DNA of 64,000 nucleotides from an uncultured Phascolarctobacterium sp. (lineage in GTDB: Bacteria > Bacillota > Negativicutes > Acidaminococcales > Acidaminococcaceae): assembly GCF_900770955.1 (NCBI RefSeq), contig NZ_CAAGLX010000013.1:62001-126000 (forward strand). The letters are read 5' to 3'. The position numbers and the translations under genes are program-made. The notes under the pieces were generated by a model. It was given only the letters and a program-made list of their open reading frames with translations. It had not been told where the DNA came from and ran no database searches. Below are positions 50,345 through 59,289 of this stretch, piece by piece (the stretch's first letter is position 1; every line of letters starts with the position of its first letter).

Positions 50345-51244
50345 CTAAGCGGCTAAGCTGATTTCGGCCTTGGTGCCGTCCTTAAGATCTTCTGGCTTCA
50401 GGTTTGAAGTAACAGTGATTTTGTTGCCGTTAATATTGCTAATCTTACCGCTGAAGGGTGGCGCTTCATTTGTCTTGATGCTTACAGCCATACCGGATTT
50501 CAGTTCCTTGGCCTGTGCTGCGCTGACATCAAGGGTAATGCTGCAGGTATCAACTGCCTTGATGTGCAGGATTACCTGATCCTTTTGTACCGTGGCATTG
50601 TTGGCAGCCTGCAAATCTGTGATGATGCCTGTGCAGGGGCTGGTGCCTTCGTTTTTCTCCTGCTGTGCCAGTGCGGCGGCCTGCTGTGCCTTGAGCTGGA
50701 CGATGAGCTTTTGCTGTGCGTCGATTTCTGCCTGGGAGGCGGGCTTGAAGCTGACGCTTACACTGCTTGCTGCCTGCAGCTGTGCGATAGCGCGCTGCAG
50801 CTCATCTTGAGCAGCCTGTGCCTGATTGCGTGAAACTGCGCCCTGAGCCAGCAGGCTGTTCATTTTAGCAGCCTTTTGCTGTGCTGCCGTCACATTGGCC
50901 TGAGCCAGAGAAAGGTCGGCAACTGGTGCTGCTGTTGGCGTGCCCTGCTGCATACGCTTTAAATCTGCTTCGGCCTTGGCGACCTGCGTTGCCAGGTCCT
51001 TGACCTGCTTATCCAGCTGCTGATTGCCGATTGCGAAAAGCGGCTGTCCCTTGCTGATGCGCTCGCCCTTTTCGCTGATAAGACCAATCAGCTTGCCGGC
51101 GGCAGGTGCTTTGATTGCGTAGGTCGGGATGCTGATGGTACCGCTGCCCAAGCTGTCCGCGGATTTTTGCAGACTGCAGCCGCTGAGGCTGAAGGCGGTG
51201 AGACAGACGGCTGCCATGCAGCATAATATTTTTAATATCTTCAT
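50345..51244 (-). CDS. HlyD/RND-type adaptor lipoprotein
   Basis: A 299-residue lipoprotein with signal peptide and lipobox SLSGC (Cys23). It has a split biotinyl-lipoyl domain (IKAPAAGKLIGLISEKGERI and GIITDLQAANNATVQKDQVI), a long helical hairpin rich in Ala/Gln between them, and a beta-barrel end. This is the layout of periplasmic adaptor proteins of efflux systems. No transporter gene adjoins it, so its partner is encoded elsewhere. It supports a diderm envelope. Confidence 0.85.
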   Translation of the reverse strand: MKILKILCCMAAVCLTAFSLSGCSLQKSADSLGSGTISIPTYAIKAPAAGKLIGLISEKGERISKGQPLFAIGNQQLDKQVKDLATQVAKAEADLKRMQQGTPTAAPVADLSLAQANVTAAQQKAAKMNSLLAQGAVSRNQAQAAQDELQRAIAQLQAASSVSVSFKPASQAEIDAQQKLIVQLKAQQAAALAQQEKNEGTSPCTGIITDLQAANNATVQKDQVILHIKAVDTCSITLDVSAAQAKELKSGMAVSIKTNEAPPFSGKISNINGNKITVTSNLKPEDLKDGTKAEISLAA

Positions 51245-51351
51245 AGTTAGTTTCCTCGTTTCCTTGAAGTTAAAAGCCTATTGTACTTGTATATTATAGC
51301 GTAACTTTGTGGCATTTGCATGTCATTTTCTATAATATGTGTGCGAAAGAT

Positions 51352-51397
51352 AAAAAGCTGCTGCCTCCGGCGTAAATACCGAAAGCAGCAGCTTTAA
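51352..51397. repeat. 46-bp direct repeat, left copy (terminator)
   Basis: Identical over 46 bases to 52783-52828. It contains AAAGCTGCTGC and GCAGCAGCTTT arms with an inner CCGG/CCG, so each copy is also a terminator. This copy closes the minus-strand ATPase gene. Confidence 0.9.
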
Positions 51398-51400
51398 TTT

Positions 51401-52612
51401 TTATTCATCTAAGAGAAAGTCTAAAATGTTTTTCTGCCTGATGCCATGTCGATTGATATCAAGGAGTGTGTCAGTTGTCAGGACTAGCTTTTCGTAGTTG
51501 TCGTTGATGGTTTCGAGCGGATTAAATTCTCTTTCGGTGTTTTCCGGCGTGAGCACATAGCAGATTTGCAGATAAAGACGAGTACTACGTTTGTTAGCGA
51601 TGAAATCAATTTCTGTTACGCCTTGCTTGCCTATATTAATCTCAAAGCCGCGGCAGATAAGCTCGTTGTAGATGACATTTTCCAGCAAACTGGCAATATC
51701 ATTATCGCGATAACCGAGTATGGCATGTCTGATGCCTAAGTCCGCCAAATAATATTTTTCTTGTGTTTCTAAAATACGCTTGCCCTTTAAATCGAAGCGT
51801 TTGACCTTGTAGATTAAAAACCCACTTTCTAAAGCTTGCAAGTAATTATAAACTGTTTCTGTGCTAAGCTTTCGCCCCTGACTTTTTAAAAAGTCTGTAA
51901 TTGTTTTAGCTGAAAAGGTGTTACCGATATTATCCATTAAATACAGCACAATGCGTTCCAAAAGGGCAGTATCACGAATTTTATTTCTGCTAATTACGTC
52001 CTTCAACAAAACGGAATTGTAGATGTCTGTCAGATATTGATAGATGCGTACAGAATCCCATTTCATCTGATGAATACCGGGTAAGCCGCCAAAGCGTAGA
52101 TAATTACGGAAGTGCTCCTCGCGGCTAAAGTTAGCTTCGGCTGGATTGCTTGCTGCAAATTGCAGATATTCTTTGAAGGTCAGGGGAAATATTTTGATTT
52201 CTATATAGCGGCCTGCAAGCAGTGTTGCTAATTCGCTGGATAAGAGCCTTGCATTTGAACCGGTTATATAAATATCACAATCTAAATCAACGCGGAAGGA
52301 GTTTATAGCTTCTTCCCAATTGGCTACCTCCTGAATTTCATCTAGTAAAATATAAATTTTCCCGGATAGCTTTTCTGCTTTATCCATGATGGCGTTATAC
52401 AAGGCTTGGTAATCCTTTAGGTTTTCGTAGCGTAAGGATTCAAAATTAATCATTATAATATTTTCAGGTGAAACATTGCGGTTAAGAAGCTCATGTTTCG
52501 TCAGCTCTAAAAGGACGCTTTTGCCACAGCGACGCATGCCTGTAATGATTTTGATAACTGGCGTATCAATGAAGTCGCGTATTTGCTGCATATATTGTTG
52601 ACGTATAATCAT
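51401..52612 (-). CDS. AAA_14/DUF4143 ATPase
   Basis: A 403-residue single-domain-pair ATPase. The AAA part has Walker A GMRRCGKSVLL and Walker B IYILLDEIQEV with sensor TGSNARLL. The C-terminal DUF4143 region includes a winged helix (TETVYNYLQALESGFLIYKV) and a nuclease-like core (GFEINIGKQGVTEIDFIANK, here read as EIDFIA after a conserved Glu). Such proteins are common, mobile and of unclear function. It is flanked by identical 46-bp repeats and preceded by an elaborate promoter, so it looks like an inserted unit within the host kor region. Confidence 0.88.
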   Translation of the reverse strand: MIIRQQYMQQIRDFIDTPVIKIITGMRRCGKSVLLELTKHELLNRNVSPENIIMINFESLRYENLKDYQALYNAIMDKAEKLSGKIYILLDEIQEVANWEEAINSFRVDLDCDIYITGSNARLLSSELATLLAGRYIEIKIFPLTFKEYLQFAASNPAEANFSREEHFRNYLRFGGLPGIHQMKWDSVRIYQYLTDIYNSVLLKDVISRNKIRDTALLERIVLYLMDNIGNTFSAKTITDFLKSQGRKLSTETVYNYLQALESGFLIYKVKRFDLKGKRILETQEKYYLADLGIRHAILGYRDNDIASLLENVIYNELICRGFEINIGKQGVTEIDFIANKRSTRLYLQICYVLTPENTEREFNPLETINDNYEKLVLTTDTLLDINRHGIRQKNILDFLLDE

Positions 52613-52623
52613 ATTCTATCACC

Positions 52624-52670
52624 TTGCTTTCGTCTAGCTATATTATAGAGCGAAAGCAAAAATAATGCAA
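52624..52670 (-). promoter_or_regulatory. Promoter of the DUF4143 ATPase gene
   Basis: On the minus strand TTGCAT (complement of 52665-52670), exactly 17 bases, then TATAAT (complement of 52642-52647). A 9-bp perfect inverted repeat TTGCTTTCG/CGAAAGCAA (52624-52632 / 52651-52659) brackets the -10. Confidence 0.75.
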
Positions 52671-52671
52671 G

Positions 52672-52770
52672 AGTTTCTAGTATACAAGAAACTTTTCGTA
52701 AAAAATACAATAGTTTCCAGTATACTGGAAACTATTTATGAAAAATGCAAGAGTTTCCAGTATACAAGAA
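52672..52770. promoter_or_regulatory. Three 40-bp-spaced palindromic operators
   Basis: Copies start at 52672, 52712 and 52752, exactly 40 bases apart. The middle one is a perfect 22-bp palindrome whose half is AGTTTCCAGTA; the first has two changes, and the third keeps the left half and centre. They lie directly upstream of the -35 of the ATPase promoter. Confidence 0.75.
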
Positions 52771-52782
52771 TTTTTTATACTA

Positions 52783-52828
52783 AAAAAGCTGCTGCCTCCG
52801 GCGTAAATACCGAAAGCAGCAGCTTTAA
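52783..52828. repeat. 46-bp direct repeat, right copy (terminator)
   Basis: Perfect copy of 51352-51397. It serves as the terminator of the minus-strand kor operon, 19 bases after the korC stop. Confidence 0.9.
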
Positions 52829-52846
52829 ATTTTTGTAGGTCAGATT

Positions 52847-53377
52847 TTATTTTTCAACCAATGCCATACCTGCTTCAAGAGCCTTGGTATTAGCTTCTTC
52901 GGTTCCTTTGGGAACGCGGTTCAGTACAGCCTTAAGAATTGCTTCTTTGGAAACGCATTTGGTGAGTGCGACTACAGCACCTAAAGCAACGATGTTGGCG
53001 AACAGAGTCTTGCCGCAAACAGTGTTGGCAGTGTGGGTGATAGGCAGATCAACGCGTTTGCCGTACTTGCCGGGAACATCTTCGACGAAGAGGGTGTCGG
53101 TGATAACGGTGGTGTGCTCATCGCAGTCCTTAATGAACTTGTTGGCAGCCTCCTGGCTCATTACCAGCAGCGTATCCGGGCAGATAACACGGCTGAAATA
53201 AATAGGCTCGTCGCTGATGATAGCCTCGGCCTTGGAGGAGCCGCCGCGGGCTTCCGGGCCGTAGGATTGAGATTGTACAGCCAGCTTGTCGTCCAAGAGG
53301 GCAGCTTCAGCTAAAATAATACCAGCGGTGATCAGACCTTGACCACCGGTACCGGAGAAACGAAAGCTATGTCTCAT
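52847..53377 (-). CDS. korC: 2-oxoacid:ferredoxin oxidoreductase, gamma subunit
   Basis: A 176-residue KorC/PorG-type subunit: FSGTGGQGLITAGIILAEAA at the start, QSYGPEARGGSSKAEAIIS and a Rossmann-like core. Last gene of korDABC. It starts 2 bases after the korB stop. Confidence 0.9.
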   Translation of the reverse strand: MRHSFRFSGTGGQGLITAGIILAEAALLDDKLAVQSQSYGPEARGGSSKAEAIISDEPIYFSRVICPDTLLVMSQEAANKFIKDCDEHTTVITDTLFVEDVPGKYGKRVDLPITHTANTVCGKTLFANIVALGAVVALTKCVSKEAILKAVLNRVPKGTEEANTKALEAGMALVEK

Positions 53378-53379
53378 AA

Positions 53380-54225
53380 TTATTTACCCTCCTGTGCACG
53401 TTGAATAATTTGGTCATATGCCTTGGTGTATTCCATAACGTCATTATTTTCGTAGAGAACGCCGATGGGGAATTTGCCGGCAGCAATTGCTTCGGCCTTT
53501 TTCTCTTCATCCATGCGGTCCCAAACAGCCTTCATAACGCCATGGTCACGCTGCCAAGCCATCATTTGGGCAGGTCCGCCCATCTTGTTCTGACGGCCGA
53601 AGGAAATCGGGCAGGCGCTGACAGCTTCGATGATAGAGAAGCCCTTGTGAGCAATGCCTTTGGCGATAACATCAACCAGTACAGGAACATGGTAGGTGGT
53701 TGCGCGTGCTACATAGGTTGCGCCGGCAGCCTTTGCCAGATCGAGCAGGTTGAAGCTGGGCTCTACAGTGTAGTAAGGAGCGGTGGTTGCTTTGGAATGA
53801 ATCGGGGTCATAGGAGAATATTGACCGCCGGTCATGCCGTAAATGCTGTTGTTGAAAACAACCAGAGTCAAATCGATATTGCGGCGTGCTGCATGAATCA
53901 GATGGTTGCCGCCGATAGCGGTGCAGTCACCGTCACCGCTGCAGACGATAACATTCAGTGCAGGGTTAGCCATTTTTACACCGGTAGCAATCGGCAGAGC
54001 ACGGCCGTGCAGAGTGTTGGCGGTGTTGAAATCCAGATAACCGGAGGAACGGCTGGAGCAGCCGATACCGCTGATTACCGCAACGTCGTCTTTTGCCAGA
54101 CCTTGCTTATCAATTGCTTTTACAATAGCGCCGGTGATAACGCCGTTACCGCAGCCGGGGCACCAGATGTGAGGCAGACGGCCCGGGCGGAAATATTTAT
54201 TGATTAAATTTTCCATTTCACTCAT
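53380..54225 (-). CDS. korB: 2-oxoacid:ferredoxin oxidoreductase, beta subunit
   Basis: A 281-residue TPP-binding subunit. It has IWCPGCGNG, GIGCSSR, the TPP motif GDGDCTAIGGNHLIHA with NNSIYGMTGGQYSP, and a cluster-type Cys in SACPISFG. ATG 54225 is chosen (GAGGAG 9 bases upstream) over a start at 54243. Confidence 0.92.
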   Translation of the reverse strand: MSEMENLINKYFRPGRLPHIWCPGCGNGVITGAIVKAIDKQGLAKDDVAVISGIGCSSRSSGYLDFNTANTLHGRALPIATGVKMANPALNVIVCSGDGDCTAIGGNHLIHAARRNIDLTLVVFNNSIYGMTGGQYSPMTPIHSKATTAPYYTVEPSFNLLDLAKAAGATYVARATTYHVPVLVDVIAKGIAHKGFSIIEAVSACPISFGRQNKMGGPAQMMAWQRDHGVMKAVWDRMDEEKKAEAIAAGKFPIGVLYENNDVMEYTKAYDQIIQRAQEGK

Positions 54226-54246
54226 CGTTTTTTCTCCTCTCATCCG

Positions 54247-55386
54247 TTAGGCCATAGCCTTTTTGATTTCGGCTAACAGTTCGGCCGGAGTAGCAGATTC
54301 GTTATCGTATTTAGCGTACAGGCTTACAGGAACCTTGCCTGCTACCGCACGTTCAACTTCCAGAACGTACTGGCCGCAGTTCAGCTCGTGTACGAGGATG
54401 CCTTTAACCTTACATGCCAGCTCCTGCATTTGCTTTTCGGCAAACGGCCAGATGGTAATCGGGCGGACGAAGCCAACCTTCAGACCTTCCTTGCGTGCCA
54501 TGTCAACAGCCTCATAAGCAGTACGGGCAGCGCCGCCAAAGGCTACAACAGCAAATTCTGCATCTTCCATACGATAGTTTTCTACTTGTACGATGTCTTC
54601 TAAGTTATCCTCTAATTTAGTGCGCAGACGGTCCTGAGAGGTGCGGGTTGCTTCGCCGGTGCCCTTCGGGAAACCGGTTTCGTCATGCACCAGACCGGAT
54701 ACGTGCCAGCGGTAGCCACTGCCGAAGTCTGCCATAGCAGGAACCTTGGAGCCTTCCTCGCAGCCATAGGCCAGATAGTCTTCGGGTGCGCAGGTCGGGC
54801 GCTTGCGTTCTGCCTGCGGGATTTCATCATAGTTGTCGGGAAGCTCGATTTTCTCGCGCATATGGCCGATAACTTCGTCCATCAGGAGAATAACCGGGCA
54901 ACGGTATTTTTCACTCAATGCTACAGCACGCAGAGTTAAGTCGAAGCATTCGGGAACACTGGACGGAGAAACGGTAATCAGCCAGTGGTCGCCGTGGGTG
55001 CCCCAACGGGTTTGCATAACCTCGCCCTGTGCGGGGGAGGTAGGCTGGCCGGTAGCAGGGCCTACACGCTGTACGTTAACGATAACGCAGGGGATTTCAG
55101 CACTGCAGGCGAGGCCGAGCATTTCCTGTTTCAGGGAGAAGCCTGGGCCGCTGGTTGCGGTCATAGCCTTTTTACCGGCCATAGATGCACCGATAACAGT
55201 GCCGAGGCCGGCGATTTCGTCTTCGGTCTGCATGAATTTGCCGCCAACCTGCGGCAGACGCAGAGCTAATTGTTCAGCAATTTCGGTAGAAGGGGTGATC
55301 GGATAACCGCCGTAAAATTTTACACCGGCAGCAATCGCACCCTCAACAACCGCTTGGTTACCTTGTAACAGCAGGATTCTTGACAT
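54247..55386 (-). CDS. korA: 2-oxoacid:ferredoxin oxidoreductase, alpha subunit
   Basis: A 379-residue alpha subunit, acting with TPP and CoA to convert a 2-oxoacid (most likely 2-oxoglutarate) to acyl-CoA with reduction of ferredoxin. Motifs: GNQAVVEGAIAAGVKFYGGY, YPITPSTEI, SGPGFSLKQEMLG and GPATGQPTSPAQGE. KorA-type order D-A-B-C favours 2-oxoglutarate over pyruvate, but the substrate is inferred. Confidence 0.9.
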   Translation of the reverse strand: MSRILLLQGNQAVVEGAIAAGVKFYGGYPITPSTEIAEQLALRLPQVGGKFMQTEDEIAGLGTVIGASMAGKKAMTATSGPGFSLKQEMLGLACSAEIPCVIVNVQRVGPATGQPTSPAQGEVMQTRWGTHGDHWLITVSPSSVPECFDLTLRAVALSEKYRCPVILLMDEVIGHMREKIELPDNYDEIPQAERKRPTCAPEDYLAYGCEEGSKVPAMADFGSGYRWHVSGLVHDETGFPKGTGEATRTSQDRLRTKLEDNLEDIVQVENYRMEDAEFAVVAFGGAARTAYEAVDMARKEGLKVGFVRPITIWPFAEKQMQELACKVKGILVHELNCGQYVLEVERAVAGKVPVSLYAKYDNESATPAELLAEIKKAMA

Positions 55387-55404
55387 GGGTTAATTCACTC
55401 CTTT

Positions 55405-55587
55405 TTATTTATCTACAAAGATAGCATAGTCGGGGCAACGCATCTCGCATTGTCCGCATTTGATGCAATTTTCTTCAGCAACGGCTTCAACTTTGCCGAC
55501 TTCGCTGACTGCCAGAACCTTTTTCGGGCAGAAGGCTGCACATATACCACAGCCCTTGCAACGCTTAGTAATTATTTTTAAGCTCAT
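55405..55587 (-). CDS. korD: 2-oxoacid:ferredoxin oxidoreductase, ferredoxin-like delta subunit
   Basis: A 60-residue two-[4Fe-4S] ferredoxin with CKGCGICAAFC and CIKCGQCEMRC. The first gene of the kor operon, carrying electrons from the TPP site to free ferredoxin. AAGGAGGA precedes the ATG. Confidence 0.93.
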   Translation of the reverse strand: MSLKIITKRCKGCGICAAFCPKKVLAVSEVGKVEAVAEENCIKCGQCEMRCPDYAIFVDK

Positions 55588-55899
55588 ATGGTCTCCTCCT
55601 TATGATACCTTGGTTAAAATAACAGCATGCGATAGCTTCATCTTATATTATATCAAAAATAGCATTTAATAACAGTGCTTTTGGAAGTTTTTTACAAATT
55701 ATACCTTACTGCTGTACAAATAAATTCCATAAGCTTTTGTATAGTGAAAAAGAAGATATTATTGTAACTTTAAGTCAGGTTGTGCGGACAGTTGATTGGA
55801 ACAGGTGTATATGAAAGCAGCAGCTGCTGTTTTTTCTTGACTTCGACCTCACTCCAAATGTTATGCTATAATCAAAAATAGCATGAAAGGAAGATAAGC
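55588..55899. other. Divergent promoter gap (korD / metallophosphoesterase)
   Basis: 312 bases without a gene. For korD a TATAAT lies on the minus strand near 55647-55652. For the plus-strand gene TTGACT (55837-55842) and TATAAT (55867-55872) are present but 24 bases apart, so the exact promoter is unclear. A CAGCAGCTGCTG palindrome is at about 55818-55829. Confidence 0.45.
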
Positions 55900-57165
55900 A
55901 TGAGCAAGAAATTAAAGCTTTTGACTTTTATATTGTGTCTTGCTGCGGCAGTGTTAAACGGCTGCGCCCAAAATGCCGACAGCGAGGTGCAAGGCAGTGA
56001 CACGGCTGCGGCAATCATTAATCCGCGTCAGCTTGTTGCGGCAGATAATAAAACAGCCCGCACGATTATGTGGGAAGCGAAGATGAAGCAGCCTTATACG
56101 CTGGAGTATCGCTTGCAGGGCAGCAAGGGAATAATGACTGTGCAGGCAACTGACAGCAGCTTTACGGATAAGGACAGCTTTATTCAATATACTGCGCGTC
56201 TTAGCGGTCTTGCGCCTGGAAGTGCTTATGAATATCGCATCAACACAGCGCAGAATAAAGGGCGTTGGCACAAGCTGCAGACGGAAAGCGGCGCAGGCTT
56301 TACTGCCTTAATTTTCCCGGATTCGCAAAGCGCAAATTACAGCGGCTGGCAGCAGCTGGCGCGTGAAGCGTACAAGCGTCATCCGGAAAGTGCCTTTTAC
56401 GTGAATATGGGTGATTTGGTGGACAATGGTCAGGATGCGGGCCAATGGCGCGCCTGGTTTAACAGTGTGAGTACGTTCAGCGATGCTGTGCCGCTGGCAC
56501 CTGTCATAGGCAACCATGAGGCCTACAGTCTGGAGTGGAAGAAAGCTTTGCCGACAAGCTATACGCATCTGTTCAATGTGCCGCAAAATGGTCTGGCAAA
56601 ATATCCGAATCAGTTGTACAGCTTTGATTACGGTCCGGTGCATTTTGTTGTACTGGACAGCAATTTCCCGGAGATGGAAAATTATCAGCCTGATTTGCTG
56701 GCAGACGAGCTGCAATGGCTGGAAAGGGATTTGGCGGCGAGCAAGGCGCAGTGGAAGGTTGTTTTGATGCACCGCGATATCTTTATTTACGGCTTCGGTC
56801 CTGAGTCAGGCAGAGCGCAGAGCAAAACGCATTTGCTTGATTTCAGCTATCAGCTGATGCCGGTGTTTGAAAAATATAAGGTGGACGCAGTGCTGACGGC
56901 GCATTTGCATACCTACCGCCGGCGTGTGCCCTTGCAGAACTTCGCACCTGCGCCGCAGGGAGCAGGTGTAACCTATATTTTGACAGGTGTTGCCGGAGAT
57001 GTGCGTTATCCTAAGCTGTGGGGTGACTTTGAGTGGGATGCGGCAACGGCGCCGAAGCCGGAAACTGCCAACTATATGACGATGAAGGCAGATGCACAAG
57101 CCTTGGAGTTTAAAGCATTTTTGCCGGATGGCAAGCAGTTTGACGAAGTAAAATTAACTAAATAA
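55900..57165 (+). CDS. Calcineurin-like metallophosphoesterase lipoprotein with PAP N-domain
   Basis: A 421-residue lipoprotein (signal peptide, lipobox VLNGC, Cys22). Residues about 40-125 form a fibronectin-III-like domain of purple acid phosphatases (YEYRI motif). The metallophosphoesterase core has MGDLVDNGQD, GNHEAYS, LMHRD and LTAHLHTYRR, the usual two-metal ligands. It would act on phosphoesters outside the cytoplasmic membrane. A single gene. Confidence 0.88.
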   Translation: MSKKLKLLTFILCLAAAVLNGCAQNADSEVQGSDTAAAIINPRQLVAADNKTARTIMWEAKMKQPYTLEYRLQGSKGIMTVQATDSSFTDKDSFIQYTARLSGLAPGSAYEYRINTAQNKGRWHKLQTESGAGFTALIFPDSQSANYSGWQQLAREAYKRHPESAFYVNMGDLVDNGQDAGQWRAWFNSVSTFSDAVPLAPVIGNHEAYSLEWKKALPTSYTHLFNVPQNGLAKYPNQLYSFDYGPVHFVVLDSNFPEMENYQPDLLADELQWLERDLAASKAQWKVVLMHRDIFIYGFGPESGRAQSKTHLLDFSYQLMPVFEKYKVDAVLTAHLHTYRRRVPLQNFAPAPQGAGVTYILTGVAGDVRYPKLWGDFEWDAATAPKPETANYMTMKADAQALEFKAFLPDGKQFDEVKLTK

Positions 57166-57172
57166 ATGAAAG

Positions 57173-57320
57173 AGGCTGGGACAAAACCCAGCCTTAAACA
57201 GAAAAAGCAGTGGAGGTTTACCGTCAGGTAAATTTCCACTGCTTTTTTAGTACAAAAATTTTAGAAAACACTTAAACTCTAGCTATTCTTCAATTTAGGA
57301 AGTCAGTTTTGTCCCAACCT
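57173..57320. repeat. AGGCTGGGACAAAAC inverted-repeat element with inner terminator
   Basis: AGGCTGGGACAAAAC (57173-57187) and GTTTTGTCCCAACCT (57306-57320) are 14/15 complementary and enclose about 118 bases. A small GCTGGG/CCCAGC hairpin is at the left end. Inside, AAAAAGCAGTGGA..TTTACC pairs with GGTAAA..TCCACTGCTTTTT (57202-57247), a strong terminator. The GAGGCTGGGACA word is recurrent in Firmicute intergenic repeats. It separates converging genes. Confidence 0.65.
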
Positions 57321-57333
57321 TTTTTTATGGCGC

Positions 57334-58284
57334 TTAATCAAGCTCAATCAGTTCGTATTTGTCATTGCCCATTTTCAGCTCGCGCATAGCGGTGAGTTGG
57401 TGCAGGCCGTGACGTGTTTCCATGCGCTCCACAAGATCATGGTTGCTTTCCTTGGCATATACAAGGTCAACGGAAGCCTGGTCGATAGCCAGAATGTCGG
57501 TAGAGGCGAGAATGCCTATATCGGGGATAGTCGGCTCCGCTGCGCTCAGACCGGCGCAGTCGCAGTCAATGGACATACGGCGCAGAACGTTGATATAAAC
57601 GATGTGCTTGCCGAAGAAATCAATGGTAGCCTTAGCGGATTCTGCCATGTTTTCCATGAGCAGCTCCTTGCCCGGCCATACGTTCCAATCTGTAGGCAGG
57701 TTATCTTTATCTACGCCGTGAACCTGTGCTTTGCCGATGCGTCCGTCAGCACAGCCGATAGCGATATTTTTCATGGAGCCGCCGAAGCCGCCCATAGCGT
57801 GGCCTTTGAAATGAGTAAGCACGAGCATGGAATCGTAGTTGACGATGTTTTTGCCCATGGATACTTCCTTGAAGTGCTTGCCACCGCGGACAGGCAGGTT
57901 AACTGTTCCCTCTGCGTCCATGATGTCAACGGGGCAGAAGGTCCAGCCGTTGACCTTTAAGGTATCAAGATGCTCTTCGGTGGTGTAGCGGTCGCCGTTG
58001 TAGAGGGTGTTGGTTTCGACAATGGTGCTGTCAGGGATGTGCTGCTGCAGCTCCTGTACCATTTCGCGCGGTAGAATGTTGGGGCCGTGCTTTTCGCCGG
58101 TGTGCAACTTAATGGCAATTTTGCCGTAAATGCTTTCGTTGATTAAATCATATAATTTGATGAGATGCTCTGCATCAATGTGTCTGGTAAAGTAAACTTT
58201 GGCATGAGAGCCTGCGTTATCGGTTTCGGCAACTCTTTTGCAGCCTACTACAGGGGCTTGTGCAAATTCTTGTGTCAATTTCAT
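57334..58284 (-). CDS. DUF362-family protein
   Basis: A 316-residue DUF362 protein: IAIKLHTGEKHGPNILP, THFKGHAMGGFGGSMKNIAIGC, MSIDCDCAG and ILASTDILAIDQASVDLV. Many members have a C-terminal two-[4Fe-4S] domain; this one lacks it, keeping only isolated Cys pairs (CDCAG). Role unknown; probably a redox or metal-linked protein. The last gene of the minus-strand redox region. Confidence 0.82.
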   Translation of the reverse strand: MKLTQEFAQAPVVGCKRVAETDNAGSHAKVYFTRHIDAEHLIKLYDLINESIYGKIAIKLHTGEKHGPNILPREMVQELQQHIPDSTIVETNTLYNGDRYTTEEHLDTLKVNGWTFCPVDIMDAEGTVNLPVRGGKHFKEVSMGKNIVNYDSMLVLTHFKGHAMGGFGGSMKNIAIGCADGRIGKAQVHGVDKDNLPTDWNVWPGKELLMENMAESAKATIDFFGKHIVYINVLRRMSIDCDCAGLSAAEPTIPDIGILASTDILAIDQASVDLVYAKESNHDLVERMETRHGLHQLTAMRELKMGNDKYELIELD

Positions 58285-58374
58285 CTACCTCCTATATCAT
58301 TCAGTTATTTATATTTTAATATATGAAGTATACTCTAAGTCAAGAAGAAATTGAAGTTTATGTTAATGTTTAGC

Positions 58375-59208
58375 TTACTTATTAGGTGCGACCGCGTTTA
58401 CGCAGCCAAGCCCGTTTAAGGTGCGCGGATAACCGATGTAGGGAAGAGCAATGGTGAGCGCATCCAGCAAATCCTGACGCGTGTTGCCGACGGAGATATT
58501 AGCAGCGGCGTGTGCTTGCGCCTGCGGTTCGCAGCCGCCGAGGGTGACGATGGCAGTAAATGTGATCAGCTCACGCTCTTTAACGTCCAAAACTTTTCTG
58601 GTGTAGTAATCACCGAAGCAGTTGGCACTGAGGTATTCATTAAAGTGTTTTTGGTCAGATGGAGCATTGGCATTCATTTTGTCAATGTTTTCTGCCCCGA
58701 AGATGGCACGCTGTACGGCAAGACCCGCGTTATGGCGTGTTTCATCGGTAGTTGTTCCTGCAGGAGCGCAGGGTTTGATTTTGAGCATTTCCAGAACCTG
58801 GTCAACGCGTTCCAAGGCTGCCTTTACCTTTGGCAGACCAACGTAGGGAGCACAATGGAAAATACTTTCGTGTACCTGCTCCGGCGTTGCGCCTGCTCTG
58901 AGTGCGCCTTCGACGTGTGCAGGAATATCCTCCGGTGTATTGTTGGCGGTGAGAACAACGAGCGTCAGCAGCTCCTGTTTAGCGGTGCTGAGCCTGATTT
59001 GTTTATTGATATCGTTATAGATAAACTTTTTGCTGATAGCGGAAAGCTCAGGTTCGCTTTTAATATCAGTAGGATCGTTTTTAGTGAATAAGCTTTGAGC
59101 CGCAGTATTTGCTGCTGCTTCACGTGTTTGTGCCATAGCGGTGGTGCCTCCTGAAAGTAAAGTGCATGAAAGAAATGCAGTGAGTATAATTTTTGAGATG
59201 CTTTTCAT
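58375..59208 (-). CDS. Exported carboxymuconolactone-decarboxylase-like protein
   Basis: A 277-residue protein with a cleavable signal peptide (ILTAFLSCTLLSGGTTAMA). It has two AhpD/CMD-fold repeats: ELLTLVVLTANNTPEDIPAH with ESIFHCAPYVGLP, and ELITFTAIVTLGGCEPQAQAHA with DALTIALPYIGYP. The canonical CxxC of AhpD is absent. It is a likely periplasmic enzyme or stress protein; the substrate is unknown. Next to a cupin, a frequent pairing. Confidence 0.83.
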   Translation of the reverse strand: MKSISKIILTAFLSCTLLSGGTTAMAQTREAAANTAAQSLFTKNDPTDIKSEPELSAISKKFIYNDINKQIRLSTAKQELLTLVVLTANNTPEDIPAHVEGALRAGATPEQVHESIFHCAPYVGLPKVKAALERVDQVLEMLKIKPCAPAGTTTDETRHNAGLAVQRAIFGAENIDKMNANAPSDQKHFNEYLSANCFGDYYTRKVLDVKERELITFTAIVTLGGCEPQAQAHAAANISVGNTRQDLLDALTIALPYIGYPRTLNGLGCVNAVAPNK

Positions 59209-59289
59209 TGGTGATTCTCCTTTCGGAAAATTAGTGCTGAGCGACTTGTCTGTCGGTAAGGGGATATATCAACGCAGGTGACAGCTGGT

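Noticed and set aside
52672..52770. Possible CRISPR-like array of palindromic repeats at 40 bp
   Set aside because: Only three copies, the intervening DNA is also partly similar, and the array abuts a promoter; operator array more likely.
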